Positions 44,409-54,067 are shown, numbered from the stretch's first letter. The stretch is DNA of 64,000 bases from Rhodospirillaceae bacterium (GCA_016712715.1 JADJQM010000001.1:2133434-2197433); one strand, 5' to 3'. Notes: a model not told the origin generated them from the letters alone. Numbers and translations are program-made.

Positions 44409-44603
44409 CTACACCACCATTGAAAGACGTGGCTTTGCGAAAGCCAATCGGGAGCGCAGCAGGGCCCTCGATCGGAAAGTCAGGCGGGAACGCAAGGTCA
44501 AACGGGAACGGTCAGACGAGGTCCCGGCACCAAGCCAAGCGGGTGCCATGGCAACGCAAATGACCCACATCACCAAGGCCGTGCCGACAAGTGTTTCAAC
44601 CAT
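44409..44603 (-). CDS. 64-residue membrane protein with Arg-Ser-Arg hexapeptide repeats
   Basis: ATG 44603 has an AAAGGAA ribosome site about eight bases upstream. The frame gives one membrane segment (about 3-26, ETLVGTALVMWVICVAMAPAW). It then gives four tandem hexapeptides of pattern RSR-x-x-x (RSRLTL, RSRLTF, RSRALL, RSRLAF) and a short basic tail. A strong terminator follows 140 bases later, supporting a real short transcription unit. No family is recognised. The alternative is a non-coding RNA. Confidence 0.4.
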   Translation of the reverse strand: MVETLVGTALVMWVICVAMAPAWLGAGTSSDRSRLTLRSRLTFRSRALLRSRLAFAKPRLSMVV

Positions 44604-44903
44604 TGTCGCGTTCCTTTCTTCTGGGCGCACAAACGGGCTGCGACCCCAAAAAGCCGCCAAATTCCTCTGACCCAAGGTAACCACGACCAGAGACGCTTGC
44701 CCCCGACAAGCCGGTGACCTGCGTGACAAGGCTGTGACCCGCGAAATTGTATTCTATGACAATTACTTAGGAGACACCTTGCCTGACCGGGGAAATACCG
44801 CTAGGTGAAGCCCGATATGGATGGGCACATGCCCGCGCGCCCAACCCGTGGCTTGCCCCGAACCGGGCGCGCGACATCCCGGACCAGTTCAGGACTGCAG
44901 TAA

Positions 44904-46232
44904 ATGAGCAAGAGCCAGCCGCGTGTCGGCATCGTCAGCCTGGGCTGCCCCAAGGCACTGGTCGATTCCGAACGCATCCTCACCCAGTTGCGGGCTGAAG
45001 GTTATGACATCTCGGATTCCTATGCCGGCGCCGATGTGGTGATCGTCAATACCTGCGGTTTTCTGGATTCCGCCCGCACCGAGAGCTTGGACGCCATTGG
45101 CGAAGCGCTTCATGAAAATGGCAAGGTGATCGTCACCGGTTGCCTGGGCGCCACACCGGACCTTATCCGCCAGCAGCACCCCAAGGTCCTGTCCATAACC
45201 GGCCCTCAGCAATATGAAAGCGTCGTGAGCGCGGTCCATGACGTGATCCCGCCCAAACACGATCCGTTCTATGACCTGGTGCCGCCGGCCGGGCTCAAGC
45301 TCACGCCGCGCCACTATGCCTATCTGAAGATCTCCGAAGGCTGCAACAATCGCTGCACCTTCTGCATCATCCCAAGCTTGCGCGGCGACCTTGCCTCGCG
45401 CCCGGTGCGCGAAGTGCTGATCGAGGCCGAGAATCTGGTGAAGTCCGGCGTCAAGGAATTGCTGGTGATCAGTCAGGATACAAGCGCTTACGGTGTGGAT
45501 ATTAGATATGCCGAGAGCAAGTATCAGGGCCGCATGGTCAAGGCGAAGTTCCTCGACCTCGCCCGCGAATTGGGCCAGCTCGGCGCGTGGACGCGGCTGC
45601 ATTACGTCTATCCTTATCCGCATGTCGACGATGTCATTCCGCTGATGGCGGATGGCTTGATCCTGCCCTATCTCGACATCCCCTTCCAGCATGCCAGCCC
45701 GAAGATCCTCAAGGCCATGAAGCGCCCCGGCAATCAGGAAAAGGTGCTGGATCGGATCAAGGCCTGGCGCGAGATCTGCCCCGACCTCACCATCCGCTCG
45801 ACCTTCATCGTCGGCTTCCCCGGCGAGACCGAGGAAGATTTCGAATTCATGCTGGATTGGCTGGAGGAAGCCGAGCTCGATCGCGTCGGCTGCTTCAAAT
45901 ACGAACCGGTCGACGGCGCCAAGTCCAACGATCTCGGCCTCGAGCAGGTTGATGAAGATGAGAAGCACGATCGCTGGGACCGCTTCATGGAAACCCAGCG
46001 CCTGATCAGTGAAAAGCGCATGCAGCGCAAGGTCGGCAGGACCATGGATGTCCTGATCGACGAGGCTGACAAGGTGCAGGCGATCGGCCGCTCCTCGGCC
46101 GATGCGCCGGAAATCGACGGCCAGGTCTTCGTTTCCAATCTCGGCAAGAAACGCCTGAAGGCCGGCGACATGGTGAAGGTGAAGATCGACCGCGCCGAGG
46201 ATTACGATCTCTGGGGATCGTTGATCGGCTAG
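44904..46232 (+). CDS. rimO: Ribosomal protein S12 methylthiotransferase
   Basis: This 442-residue protein has an N-terminal [4Fe-4S] site with Cys in SLGCPKALVDSE, VNTCGFLDSA and VTGCLGA. The radical-SAM motif is CNNRCTFC, followed by PYLDIPFQHASPKILKAM and a C-terminal TRAM domain (about 375-440). It adds a methylthio group to the conserved Asp of S12. It is distinguished from MiaB by the start GIVSLGCPKALVDSE. Confidence 0.95.
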   Translation: MSKSQPRVGIVSLGCPKALVDSERILTQLRAEGYDISDSYAGADVVIVNTCGFLDSARTESLDAIGEALHENGKVIVTGCLGATPDLIRQQHPKVLSITGPQQYESVVSAVHDVIPPKHDPFYDLVPPAGLKLTPRHYAYLKISEGCNNRCTFCIIPSLRGDLASRPVREVLIEAENLVKSGVKELLVISQDTSAYGVDIRYAESKYQGRMVKAKFLDLARELGQLGAWTRLHYVYPYPHVDDVIPLMADGLILPYLDIPFQHASPKILKAMKRPGNQEKVLDRIKAWREICPDLTIRSTFIVGFPGETEEDFEFMLDWLEEAELDRVGCFKYEPVDGAKSNDLGLEQVDEDEKHDRWDRFMETQRLISEKRMQRKVGRTMDVLIDEADKVQAIGRSSADAPEIDGQVFVSNLGKKRLKAGDMVKVKIDRAEDYDLWGSLIG

Positions 46233-46312
46233 TTTTCGCCTGATCTGATTGTCAGTCCCGTCGGCCCCCGCTAGGTTGATCCAGATTCACGAGATCACGG
46301 GCGGGGGACGAG

Positions 46313-47320
46313 ATGGACGAGGCGGAATTCCAACGCAAGAAGGCCGAGATGGAGCCCTGGTACTGGTGGGGCATCCAGACCTTCTTCAAATGCAAGTTCG
46401 ATGAGAACCCGGCCAATTGCGACATCGCCCTGGTCGGCGTCCCGCATTCTTCCGGCAACGGCTCGACCGAGCGTGACCAGCATCTGGGACCACGCGCCGT
46501 GCGCAACGTGTCCGGCTGGTATCGCCGCGGCCATCAGAAATACGGCATCGTGCCGTGGGAATCCGCACGCATCAACGATCTGGGCGATGTGCCGCTGCCC
46601 CATGCCATGGTCAACGATATCTGCGTCAAGGATATCGAGGGTTTCTACAAGCGCCTCGACCGCGCCGGTACGCGGCCGGTCTCCATCGGCGGCGATCACG
46701 CGATCACCGGGCCGATATTGAAAGCACTGGCCGGGAAGGACGCCAACCTCACGCAGGGCCGCAAATGCGCCCTTCTCCATTTTGACGCCCATCGCGACGA
46801 TTACGAACATATCCCGCATTGGCTGGGTGCCGAGCGGTCGGCGGCGCATTGGGCTGCCTATACCGTGGTTGAACAGCATGTCGACCCGGCCCATAGCGTG
46901 CAGCTGGGCATGCGCGGTAACCCGATCCGCCCGCGCGCGGATCTCAATTTCAGCAAGCTCGGCTACCGCCTTATTCCGGCTGACGAGTTCTTCGAGATCG
47001 GCATCGAGCGCACCATCGAGATCATCCGCGAGCGCGTGGGCGACATGCCGCTCTACATCACCTTCGATCTCGACGTGCTGGATCCGGCCGATGCGCCGGC
47101 GGTCTCCAATCTCGACCCGCTGCATGAGGGGCTCCGCGCCTCGCAGATTGTCAAGATCTTCCATGGCCTGCGCGGCATGAACATCATCGGCGGCGACATC
47201 GTCTGCATGATCCCGACCAAGGATAATCCCAACAACATCACGGCCATGAACGCGATGGCCATCATGTTCGAGATGGTGGCGCTCATCGCCGATCGGATGG
47301 AGCAGGCGAAGAAGGGGTAA
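46313..47320 (+). CDS. Agmatinase/ureohydrolase-family protein
   Basis: This 335-residue protein has the binuclear Mn site of the arginase superfamily: SIGGDHAITG, LHFDAHRDDYEH and YITFDLDVLDPADAPA. The N-terminal extension YWWGIQTFFKC is typical of a proteobacterial agmatinase-like subgroup of uncertain substrate (agmatine, guanidino acids or guanidine-type compounds). It runs co-directionally between rimO and the alaX-like gene, with 80 bases before it. Confidence 0.85.
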   Translation: MDEAEFQRKKAEMEPWYWWGIQTFFKCKFDENPANCDIALVGVPHSSGNGSTERDQHLGPRAVRNVSGWYRRGHQKYGIVPWESARINDLGDVPLPHAMVNDICVKDIEGFYKRLDRAGTRPVSIGGDHAITGPILKALAGKDANLTQGRKCALLHFDAHRDDYEHIPHWLGAERSAAHWAAYTVVEQHVDPAHSVQLGMRGNPIRPRADLNFSKLGYRLIPADEFFEIGIERTIEIIRERVGDMPLYITFDLDVLDPADAPAVSNLDPLHEGLRASQIVKIFHGLRGMNIIGGDIVCMIPTKDNPNNITAMNAMAIMFEMVALIADRMEQAKKG

Positions 47321-47396
47321 TTTTATTTCCGGCCGGCCCTTGAGCCGGCTTAGGTCGATCTCGATGATGCCGCCTGCAGTAACGGACGAGACCACT

Positions 47397-48038
47397 ATGC
47401 TCCGCAAGGTCTTCTGGGAAGATCCTTATCTGACGAGACTCGACACCCACGTCGCTACCGTCGCGGGTGTCGATGTGACCCTGGCGGCGACGATCTTCTA
47501 TGCCTTCTCCGGGGGACAGGAGAGCGATCAGGGCACGATAGGGAGACTTCCGGTCAAGGAAGCACGCAACGCCGACGCTGACATCGTCTATACCCTGCCC
47601 ACCGATCATGGCCTGCGGCCAGGGGACAAAGTTGCCGTCGCCATCGACTGGGAGCGCCGCTACCGCCTGATGCGGCTCCATTTCGCCGCCGAGATCGTGC
47701 TGGAAATAGTCTACCGCGACCTGGGGCCGATCGAAAAGATCGGCGCCCATATCGCCGCCGACAAGGCGCGCATCGATTTTGCGCGCGCTGTGCCCGTGAC
47801 CCCGGATCTGCCGGCACTTCTGGCCCGTGCCGAGGCCATCGTAACAGCCGACCTCCCCATTGCCAGCGCCTTCAGTGACGAAGCAGCCGGCCGTCGCTTC
47901 TGGCAGATAGCAGGCTTCGATCCGGTACCATGTGGCGGGACCCACCTCAAACGAACGGGGGAAGTCGGGGCTTTGACCCTGAAACGCCGCAATATCGGCA
48001 AGGGTAAGGAGCGGATCGAGATCCATCTCGGCCGCTAG
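47397..48038 (+). CDS. Alanyl-tRNA editing protein (AlaX-like) with changed zinc motif
   Basis: This protein of about 213 residues has an AlaRS-like beta domain (about 1-85, TIFYAFSGGQESDQGTIG) and an editing domain (about 90-213). The second zinc motif is intact (PCGGTHLKRTGEVG). The first HxxxH is HxxxE in RLMRLHFAAEIVLE. Family members remove Ser or Gly mischarged on tRNA-Ala. ATG 47397 is preferred to the longer frame from 47340, which lies in the gap after the ureohydrolase. Confidence 0.75.
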   Translation: MLRKVFWEDPYLTRLDTHVATVAGVDVTLAATIFYAFSGGQESDQGTIGRLPVKEARNADADIVYTLPTDHGLRPGDKVAVAIDWERRYRLMRLHFAAEIVLEIVYRDLGPIEKIGAHIAADKARIDFARAVPVTPDLPALLARAEAIVTADLPIASAFSDEAAGRRFWQIAGFDPVPCGGTHLKRTGEVGALTLKRRNIGKGKERIEIHLGR

Positions 48039-48260
48039 ACCCGACCTCGCGATCAAACCCCGATGATTCCCTGAGCAGCGATGCCCAGGATTCCGGCAAT
48101 CGCATCCGCCGCAAGAAAAGTTCGCGCCTCCTGTTGCCCAACAGGTCAAGAATTTCATTGCAGATTTGTGATCGCGGTATAGCCTAGCGGGCGAAAAGGA
48201 CGCGGGGCAAGGCGTCCGGGGATGCAAGAATACGTCAAATCACCAACCAGGAGGCTCTAG

Positions 48261-49820
48261 ATGAACATGCTTCTTAAGGCCGGCGTCGCCGGTCTTGCAC
48301 TGGTCATGGCCAGCGGCTTTACCGCCGAGGCCAAGACCCCCAAGGACACACTGGTCATGGCGTGGGTCTTCGACGATATCATTTCGTTGGATCCGGCCGA
48401 GATCTACGAGTTCTCCAGCTCGGAATATATGGCGAACACTTATGACCGCCTGGTCGTGCAGGACCTCGACAACCCCGGTGCCATCAAGTTGCAGGCCGCC
48501 GAGAGCTGGTCGGCCTCCGACGACGGCAAGGTGATCACCTTCAAGATTCGTCCCGGCATCAAGTTTGCCTCGGGCAATGAAATGACCGCTGAGGACGCCG
48601 AATTCTCGATCGAGCGCTATGTGCTGCTGGACAAGAGCCCGGCCTTCATCATGAACCAGTTCGGCCTCAAGAAAGAGACCGTCAAGGACATGGTCCGCGT
48701 GAAGGACGCATCCACCCTCGAGGTCGAACTCGATGCGCCCTATGCGCCGAGCTTCTTTCTCAACTGCCTGTCCTTCACCTCGGCCGTGGTCGACAAGAAG
48801 GAAGTGATGTCGCATGAGGTCAATGGCGATCTCGGTTATGACTGGCTGCGCACCAATTATGCCGGCTCGGGTCCATTCGTCCTGAAGGGCTGGAAGCCCA
48901 ATGAATCGCTGGTCATGGAAGCCAACGATGCCTATTGGGGCGGCGCGCCGAAGATCAAGCGCGTACTGGCGAAGAACGTGACCGAAAGCGCCACCCAGCA
49001 GCTCTTGCTGCAAAAGGGTGACGTCGACATGGCGCGCAACCTGACCAACGATCAGCTGACCGCCATCGCCAGCGACAAGAACATCACTGTCGCGGCGACG
49101 CCGAAGGCAACCCTCTGGTATATGGGCCTCAACACCACGAACCCGAACCTCGCCAAGCCGGAAGTCCGCCAGGCGATGAAGTATCTGGTTGACTATGACG
49201 GCCTCGCCAACACCTCGTTCAAGAGCATCGGGATCAAACACCAGACCTTCCTGCCGGAAGGCCAGCTCGGCGCCGACAATGAAACGCCGTTCTCGTTGAA
49301 CGTCGAGAAGGCCAAGGAACTGCTGGCGAAGGCCGGCGTGCCGGACGGCTTCAACATCACCATGGACACGACGAACAAGACCGAGACGCGTCTGCTCTCC
49401 GCCTCGATCCAGAATACCATGGCGAAGGCCGGCATCAACATCATCATCAAGCTGGCCGACAACAAGACCACGTTGACCAAGTATCGCGCCAGCCAGCACG
49501 ATATCTATATCGGCCAGTGGGGCTCGGATTATCAGGATCCGCACTCCAATGCCGAAGGCTATCTGATGGCACCGCTCGCCAAGCGCAATGTCTGGCAGCT
49601 GCCGGAGAATGAAAAGGCCGTCCTCGCCGCCCGCGACGAGAAGGACAACACCAAGCGTGCCGCGATGTACATGGAGCTGCAGAAGCAGGCGCTGGAAACC
49701 AGCCCCTACATCATCATGTTCCAGCAGATCGAGACGGCGGCCATTCTCAACAATGTGAAGGGCTTCGTCATCGGCCCGACCTTCGATCTCAATCTCTATG
49801 CCAATGTGACGAAGGAATAA
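48261..49820 (+). CDS. Dipeptide/oligopeptide-type ABC binding protein
   Basis: This 519-residue protein has a signal peptide (about 1-24, ending FTAEA-KT). It is an SBP family 5 fold (MAWVFDDIISLDPAE, YDRLVVQDLDNPG, GSGPFVLKGWKPNESLVME, VRQAMKYLVDYDGL). A TAGGAGGCTC-type site precedes the ATG (AGGAGG at 48250-48255). It is the first gene of a complete five-gene importer. Ligand class is not certain; the family also binds opines, nickel and sugars. The 220 bases before it show no gene. Confidence 0.9.
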   Translation: MNMLLKAGVAGLALVMASGFTAEAKTPKDTLVMAWVFDDIISLDPAEIYEFSSSEYMANTYDRLVVQDLDNPGAIKLQAAESWSASDDGKVITFKIRPGIKFASGNEMTAEDAEFSIERYVLLDKSPAFIMNQFGLKKETVKDMVRVKDASTLEVELDAPYAPSFFLNCLSFTSAVVDKKEVMSHEVNGDLGYDWLRTNYAGSGPFVLKGWKPNESLVMEANDAYWGGAPKIKRVLAKNVTESATQQLLLQKGDVDMARNLTNDQLTAIASDKNITVAATPKATLWYMGLNTTNPNLAKPEVRQAMKYLVDYDGLANTSFKSIGIKHQTFLPEGQLGADNETPFSLNVEKAKELLAKAGVPDGFNITMDTTNKTETRLLSASIQNTMAKAGINIIIKLADNKTTLTKYRASQHDIYIGQWGSDYQDPHSNAEGYLMAPLAKRNVWQLPENEKAVLAARDEKDNTKRAAMYMELQKQALETSPYIIMFQQIETAAILNNVKGFVIGPTFDLNLYANVTKE

Positions 49821-49836
49821 GGCGCGTTTGCTCGTT

Positions 49837-49863
49837 CCGCCCTTCCCGCGACGGGAAGGGCGG
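49837..49863. terminator. Intercistronic hairpin after binding-protein gene
   Basis: A perfect 12-bp stem (CCGCCCTTCCCG, complement at 49852-49863) with a three-base loop lies 17 bases after the binding-protein stop. There is no T-run, so mRNA 3'-end protection with partial read-through into the permease genes is likely. The rest of 49864-49988 shows no gene. Confidence 0.6.
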
Positions 49864-49988
49864 AGACGGCAAGTCGAGATGCGAAAGAACGATACACGCC
49901 GTTTTCACTTCCGCGGCTTTTCCTTCAAAGGAACAGCCTGCCCGATCCTGCGCTGTGTCCCCTCGCAGCGCGCCAATCGAAGTATCCC

Positions 49989-51011
49989 ATGTTGATCAAA
50001 TCACGCCGTCTGCGCGGCTTGCTGAACTCTCTTGGCTCCGTTGCCGTGACGTTGTTCGGCCTGCTCCTGGTCACCTTCGTCATCAGCCGCATGCTGCCGG
50101 CCGACCCGGTACTGGCCATCGTCGGCGACCATGCGACCGATGAATATGTCGAACGCGTGCGTGAACAGTTGGGCCTCAACGAGCCGATTCTGGTCCAGTT
50201 CTGGATCTATTTCACCAATGTCATCCAAGGCGATCTCGGCCAGTCGATCCGCACCAGCCAGCCGATCGCCCAGGAACTGATGAACGTCTTCCCGGCGACG
50301 CTGGAACTCGCAACACTCGGCACGATAATCGGCATCATTTTCGGCATTCCGCTGGGTGTCCTCGCCGCCGTGCGCAAGGATACGTTGATCGACCATGTGG
50401 TGCGCTTCGTCGGCCTGGTCGGCTATTCCGTGCCGATCTTCTGGCTGGGCCTGATGGGCCTCCTCGTCTTCTATGCCAAGCTCGACTGGCTGCCCGGTCC
50501 CGGGCGCCTCGATTTCGGCTACGAGGATATGGTGACGCCGGTGACCGGCCTCATGACCGTCGACACCCTCATTTCGGGCGACATGGATCTCTTCAAGAAC
50601 GCGCTCGGCCATCTCATCCTGCCGGCGAGCCTCCTGGGCTATTTCAGCCTTGCCTATATCAGCCGCATGACCCGCTCGCTCATGCTGGGTCAGCTCAGCC
50701 AGGAATACATCCTGACCGCACGGGTCAAAGGCGTCTCGGAGACACGCATCATCTGGAAGCATGCCATGGGCAATGTGCTGGTGCCGCTGATCACGGTCAT
50801 CGCCCTCTCCTATGGCAATCTGCTCGAGGGCTCGGTCCTCACCGAGACCGTCTTTGCCTGGCGCGGCCTCGGCCTCTACATCACCGATTCGATCTTCGGC
50901 CAGGACATGCCGGCCGTCATGGGCGGCACCATCGTCGTGGGCGCCGTCTTCATTGTGATCAACATGCTGACCGACGTGGCCTACCGGCTGCTCGATCCGC
51001 GCGCGCAGTGA
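49989..51011 (+). CDS. Peptide-type ABC permease (DppB-like)
   Basis: This 340-residue protein has six membrane helices. It has the N-terminal TLFGLLLVTFVISRMLPADPV, the periplasmic loop with DEYVERVREQLGLNEPILVQFW typical of DppB, and the EAA-like loop TARVKGVSETRIIWKHAMGN. It forms the membrane channel with the next gene. Confidence 0.92.
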   Translation: MLIKSRRLRGLLNSLGSVAVTLFGLLLVTFVISRMLPADPVLAIVGDHATDEYVERVREQLGLNEPILVQFWIYFTNVIQGDLGQSIRTSQPIAQELMNVFPATLELATLGTIIGIIFGIPLGVLAAVRKDTLIDHVVRFVGLVGYSVPIFWLGLMGLLVFYAKLDWLPGPGRLDFGYEDMVTPVTGLMTVDTLISGDMDLFKNALGHLILPASLLGYFSLAYISRMTRSLMLGQLSQEYILTARVKGVSETRIIWKHAMGNVLVPLITVIALSYGNLLEGSVLTETVFAWRGLGLYITDSIFGQDMPAVMGGTIVVGAVFIVINMLTDVAYRLLDPRAQ

Positions 51012-51024
51012 GGGAGACAGGACG

Positions 51025-51927
51025 ATGATCTCCGCTTCCTTCCGCGCCTGGCTGCTGAGCGACGTGCCGGATTCCCGTTTCCAGGCACGCATGGGCCGGT
51101 TCTATCTGGGCTGGCTCACCTTCGCCCGGAATCCGCTGGCGATGCTGGGGCTCCTCATCCTTATCGTGCTCGTCGTGATGGCCATCTTTGCGCCCTGGAT
51201 TGCGCCGCATAACCCGCTATGGGGCGATTTGCCGGACCGCCTGCTGCCACCCAGCAGCAGGTTCCTGCTCGGTACCGATGACCAGGGCCGCGATATCTTC
51301 AGCCGCATCGTCTACGGGGCCCGCACCACGCTCTATATCATCGGCCTGGTGGCGGTGACGGCAGCACCGATCGGACTCCTCATCGGTGCAACGGCCGGGT
51401 ATGTCGGCGGCTGGGTCGAAACCGCGTTGATGCGCCTGACCGACGCGTTCCTGGCCTACCCGAAACTGATTCTCGCACTGGCTTTTGCGGCAGCCTTGGG
51501 CGCCGGGCTGGAAAACGCCGTCCTCGCCATCGCCATCACATCCTGGCCACCTTATGCGCGCATCGCCCGTGCCGAGACGCTGACCGTCCGCAACAGCGAC
51601 TACGTGGCTGCCGCCCGGATGACCGGCGCCGGTTCCTTGCGCATTCTGTTCGGTCATATCATGCCGATGTGCATTCCCTCGCTGATCGTGCGTGTCTCAC
51701 TCGACATGGCCGGCATCATCCTCATCGCGGCGGGTCTCGGTTTCCTGGGATTGGGCGTCGCCCCGCCTCAGCCGGAATGGGGCTCGATGGTCTCGGAAGG
51801 CCGCTCGCAGATCCTGGAACAATGGTGGGTATGCACTTATCCCGGCATTGCCATCTGCATCGTCAGCCTGGGCTTCAACCTCATCGGCGATGGTTTGCGC
51901 GATGTTCTCGACCCTCGTGGCAAGTGA
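51025..51927 (+). CDS. Peptide-type ABC permease (DppC-like)
   Basis: This 300-residue protein has a DppC N-terminal segment (RNPLAMLGLLILIVLVVMAIFAPW, PHNPLWGD, LLGTDDQGRDIFSRIVYGAR), then the permease domain and LGFLGLGVAPPQPEWGSMVSEGR. It begins 13 bases after the partner permease. Confidence 0.92.
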   Translation: MISASFRAWLLSDVPDSRFQARMGRFYLGWLTFARNPLAMLGLLILIVLVVMAIFAPWIAPHNPLWGDLPDRLLPPSSRFLLGTDDQGRDIFSRIVYGARTTLYIIGLVAVTAAPIGLLIGATAGYVGGWVETALMRLTDAFLAYPKLILALAFAAALGAGLENAVLAIAITSWPPYARIARAETLTVRNSDYVAAARMTGAGSLRILFGHIMPMCIPSLIVRVSLDMAGIILIAAGLGFLGLGVAPPQPEWGSMVSEGRSQILEQWWVCTYPGIAICIVSLGFNLIGDGLRDVLDPRGK

Positions 51928-51943
51928 TATGGGGGCAAGTGAC

Positions 51944-52807
51944 ATGAGCGAAACACCGATCCTCGACGTCCAGAACCTCAATGTCCGCTTCGACACGCCG
52001 AAGGGCGAATTCCATGCGGTGAAGGATGTCAGCTTCACCATGGGCCGCGAGAAGCTCGCCATCGTCGGCGAATCCGGTTCCGGCAAGACCCAGACCGGCC
52101 GCGCCATCCTGGGGCTGACCCAGGGGCGCATCACCGCGGACCGCATGACCTTCCACGGCGGCAATCTGGTGGGCCTCAGCCCCAAAGCCTGGCGCGAGAT
52201 TCGTGGCCGGCGCATCGCCATGGTGATGCAGGATCCCAAATATTCGCTCAACCCCGTGATGACCATCGGGGATCAGCTGATCGAGGCCGGCCAGCGCCAT
52301 CTGGGCGCCACCAGCCCGCGGCAGCGTGGGCTGGAGATGCTGGAAGCGGTCAAGATCCGCGACCCACAGCGCGTGTTCCGTGCCTGGCCGCACGAGCTTT
52401 CAGGCGGCATGGGACAGCGCGCCATGATCGCCATGATGCTGATGGCGGAGCCCGAATTGCTGATTGCCGACGAGCCCACCTCGGCGCTCGATGTCACTGT
52501 GCGCCTCCAGGTGCTGGCGATCCTCGACGATCTCGTGAAGACGCGAAACATGGGGCTCATTTTCATCAGCCATGATCTCAACCTGGTGCGCACCTTCGCA
52601 GACCGGGTGTTGATCATGTATGGCGGCCGCGTGGTCGAGGAACTACCCGCCCGCGACCTCTATTCGGCGACACACCCCTATACAAGGGGCCTGCTCGCCT
52701 GCGCGCCCGAAGTTGACAATCCGAAGAAGCGCCTCGCCATCCTCAGCCGCGACCCGGCCTGGGCGGATGCGCCGCAGGTCCGGCAGCCTGCGGGAGGTCG
52801 GTCATGA
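51944..52807 (+). CDS. Peptide-type ABC ATPase (DppD-like)
   Basis: This protein of about 287 residues has Walker A GESGSGKTQT, signature LSGGMGQR, Walker B LLIADEPTSALDVT, and a C-terminal HPYTRGLLACAPEV oligopeptide-type tail. ATG 51944 (MSETPILDV) is preferred; ATG 51929 would add five residues. Its stop overlaps the next start. Confidence 0.9.
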   Translation: MSETPILDVQNLNVRFDTPKGEFHAVKDVSFTMGREKLAIVGESGSGKTQTGRAILGLTQGRITADRMTFHGGNLVGLSPKAWREIRGRRIAMVMQDPKYSLNPVMTIGDQLIEAGQRHLGATSPRQRGLEMLEAVKIRDPQRVFRAWPHELSGGMGQRAMIAMMLMAEPELLIADEPTSALDVTVRLQVLAILDDLVKTRNMGLIFISHDLNLVRTFADRVLIMYGGRVVEELPARDLYSATHPYTRGLLACAPEVDNPKKRLAILSRDPAWADAPQVRQPAGGRS

Positions 52808-53577
52808 TCGATATCGACAAACTGTCCGTTGTCTTTGGCGAAGGAGAGGACCGGGTCCTCGCCGTCGATCAATTCAGCCTGCGCGTCGAGGCCGGCGAGA
52901 GTTTCGGTCTGGTCGGTGAGTCCGGTTCCGGCAAATCGACCGTGCTCCGCGCTGTGGCAGGCCTGGTCGACACCTGGACGGGCGATATGGTGGTTGATGG
53001 CGCGAAGCTTGGCCGCAAGCGCAGCCGCGACTTCTATGCCAAGGTCCAGATGGTGTTCCAGGACCCATTCGGGTCGCTTCACCCCAAGCACACGATCGAC
53101 CGGATCCTCTCGGAGCCCCTGATCGTCCACGGCCTCGACAATCGCGAGGCGCGGGTCCGTGACGTGCTTGAACAGGTCCAACTTGGCCCCAGTTTTCGCT
53201 TCCGCTATCCGCATCAGTTGTCGGGCGGCCAGCGCCAGCGAATCGCCATCGCCCGCGCCCTCATCCTCAGCCCCCGCATCATCCTGCTTGATGAACCGAC
53301 CTCGGCCCTCGATGTCTCGATCCAGGCCGAAATCCTCAACCTGCTCGATGACATCCGCACCCAGTTGGGGGTCACCTATCTGCTGGTCAGCCACGATCTC
53401 GGCGTGGTCGCCCATATGTGCAACCGGTTCGCCGTGATGCGGCAGGGCCGGCTGGTCGAGGTGGCGGAAAGCGCCCATCTTGGCACCGGCGCTCTCAACC
53501 ACGCCTATTCGCGCCAGCTGCTGCTGGCGAGCAAAGGCTATGACCGGGCCTTGGTCGACACCTTCGCGGATCTGTGA
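52804..53577 (+). CDS. Peptide-type ABC ATPase (DppF-like)
   Basis: This 257-residue protein has Walker A GESGSGKST, signature LSGGQRQR and Walker B IILLDEPTSALDVS. It lacks the longer C-terminal oligopeptide-type extension of its partner. It starts with ATGA overlap and closes the importer operon. The 214 bases after it are AT-rich and gene-free, probably carrying the IF-1 promoter. Confidence 0.9.
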   Translation: MIDIDKLSVVFGEGEDRVLAVDQFSLRVEAGESFGLVGESGSGKSTVLRAVAGLVDTWTGDMVVDGAKLGRKRSRDFYAKVQMVFQDPFGSLHPKHTIDRILSEPLIVHGLDNREARVRDVLEQVQLGPSFRFRYPHQLSGGQRQRIAIARALILSPRIILLDEPTSALDVSIQAEILNLLDDIRTQLGVTYLLVSHDLGVVAHMCNRFAVMRQGRLVEVAESAHLGTGALNHAYSRQLLLASKGYDRALVDTFADL

Positions 53578-53791
53578 TTTCCGAGATAATCCATAATTAT
53601 CATATAGTTAGTTGAAATCATCGGAATCGCTGATCTGGTCACGGCCGGATTGAGCTTGAATGGTCACATGACCTGCTTTATTTCATGGCGCCATCTGCAA
53701 TCATCCCAGCATGATTCCGGCGGCTGAGCCATGTGTGGTGCGCCTGGATGTCGTGCGGATTGCCTCACAGATATCGATTTGAAAGAGAACC

Positions 53792-54067
53792 ATGTCGAAA
53801 GAAGACGTCATCACCTTTGACGGGACCGTCACGGAGATGTTGCCGGATCTGCGCTACGTGGTGCAGCTCGATAACGGGCACCAGACCCTGGCCTATACCT
53901 CGGGCAAGATGCGCAAGCATCGCATCCGCGTGCTGGCGGGCGACCGCGTCAACGTCGAGATGACGCCCTACGACCTGACCAAGGGCCGCATCACCTTCCG
54001 CTTCAAGGACGAACGTCCGAACACCGGCTCGGCACCGCGCCCCGCGCCGTTCAAGCGGCGCCACTAA
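53792..54067 (+). CDS. infA: Translation initiation factor IF-1, C-terminally extended
   Basis: This 91-residue protein is an S1/OB fold of IF-1 (MSKEDVITFDGTVTEMLPD, SGKMRKHRIRVLAGDRV, MTPYDLTKGRITFRFK). Standard IF-1 has about 72 residues; the extra 19 form a basic Pro-rich tail ending PAPFKRRH. The tail's end lies in a 29-base tandem duplication. IF-1 blocks the A site during initiation. A second, standard infA may exist elsewhere. Confidence 0.92.
   Translation: MSKEDVITFDGTVTEMLPDLRYVVQLDNGHQTLAYTSGKMRKHRIRVLAGDRVNVEMTPYDLTKGRITFRFKDERPNTGSAPRPAPFKRRH

Noticed and set aside
48240..49544. 434-codon frame antisense to the peptide-binding protein gene
   Set aside because: A shadow frame; the plus strand has signal peptide, family motifs and a ribosome site.
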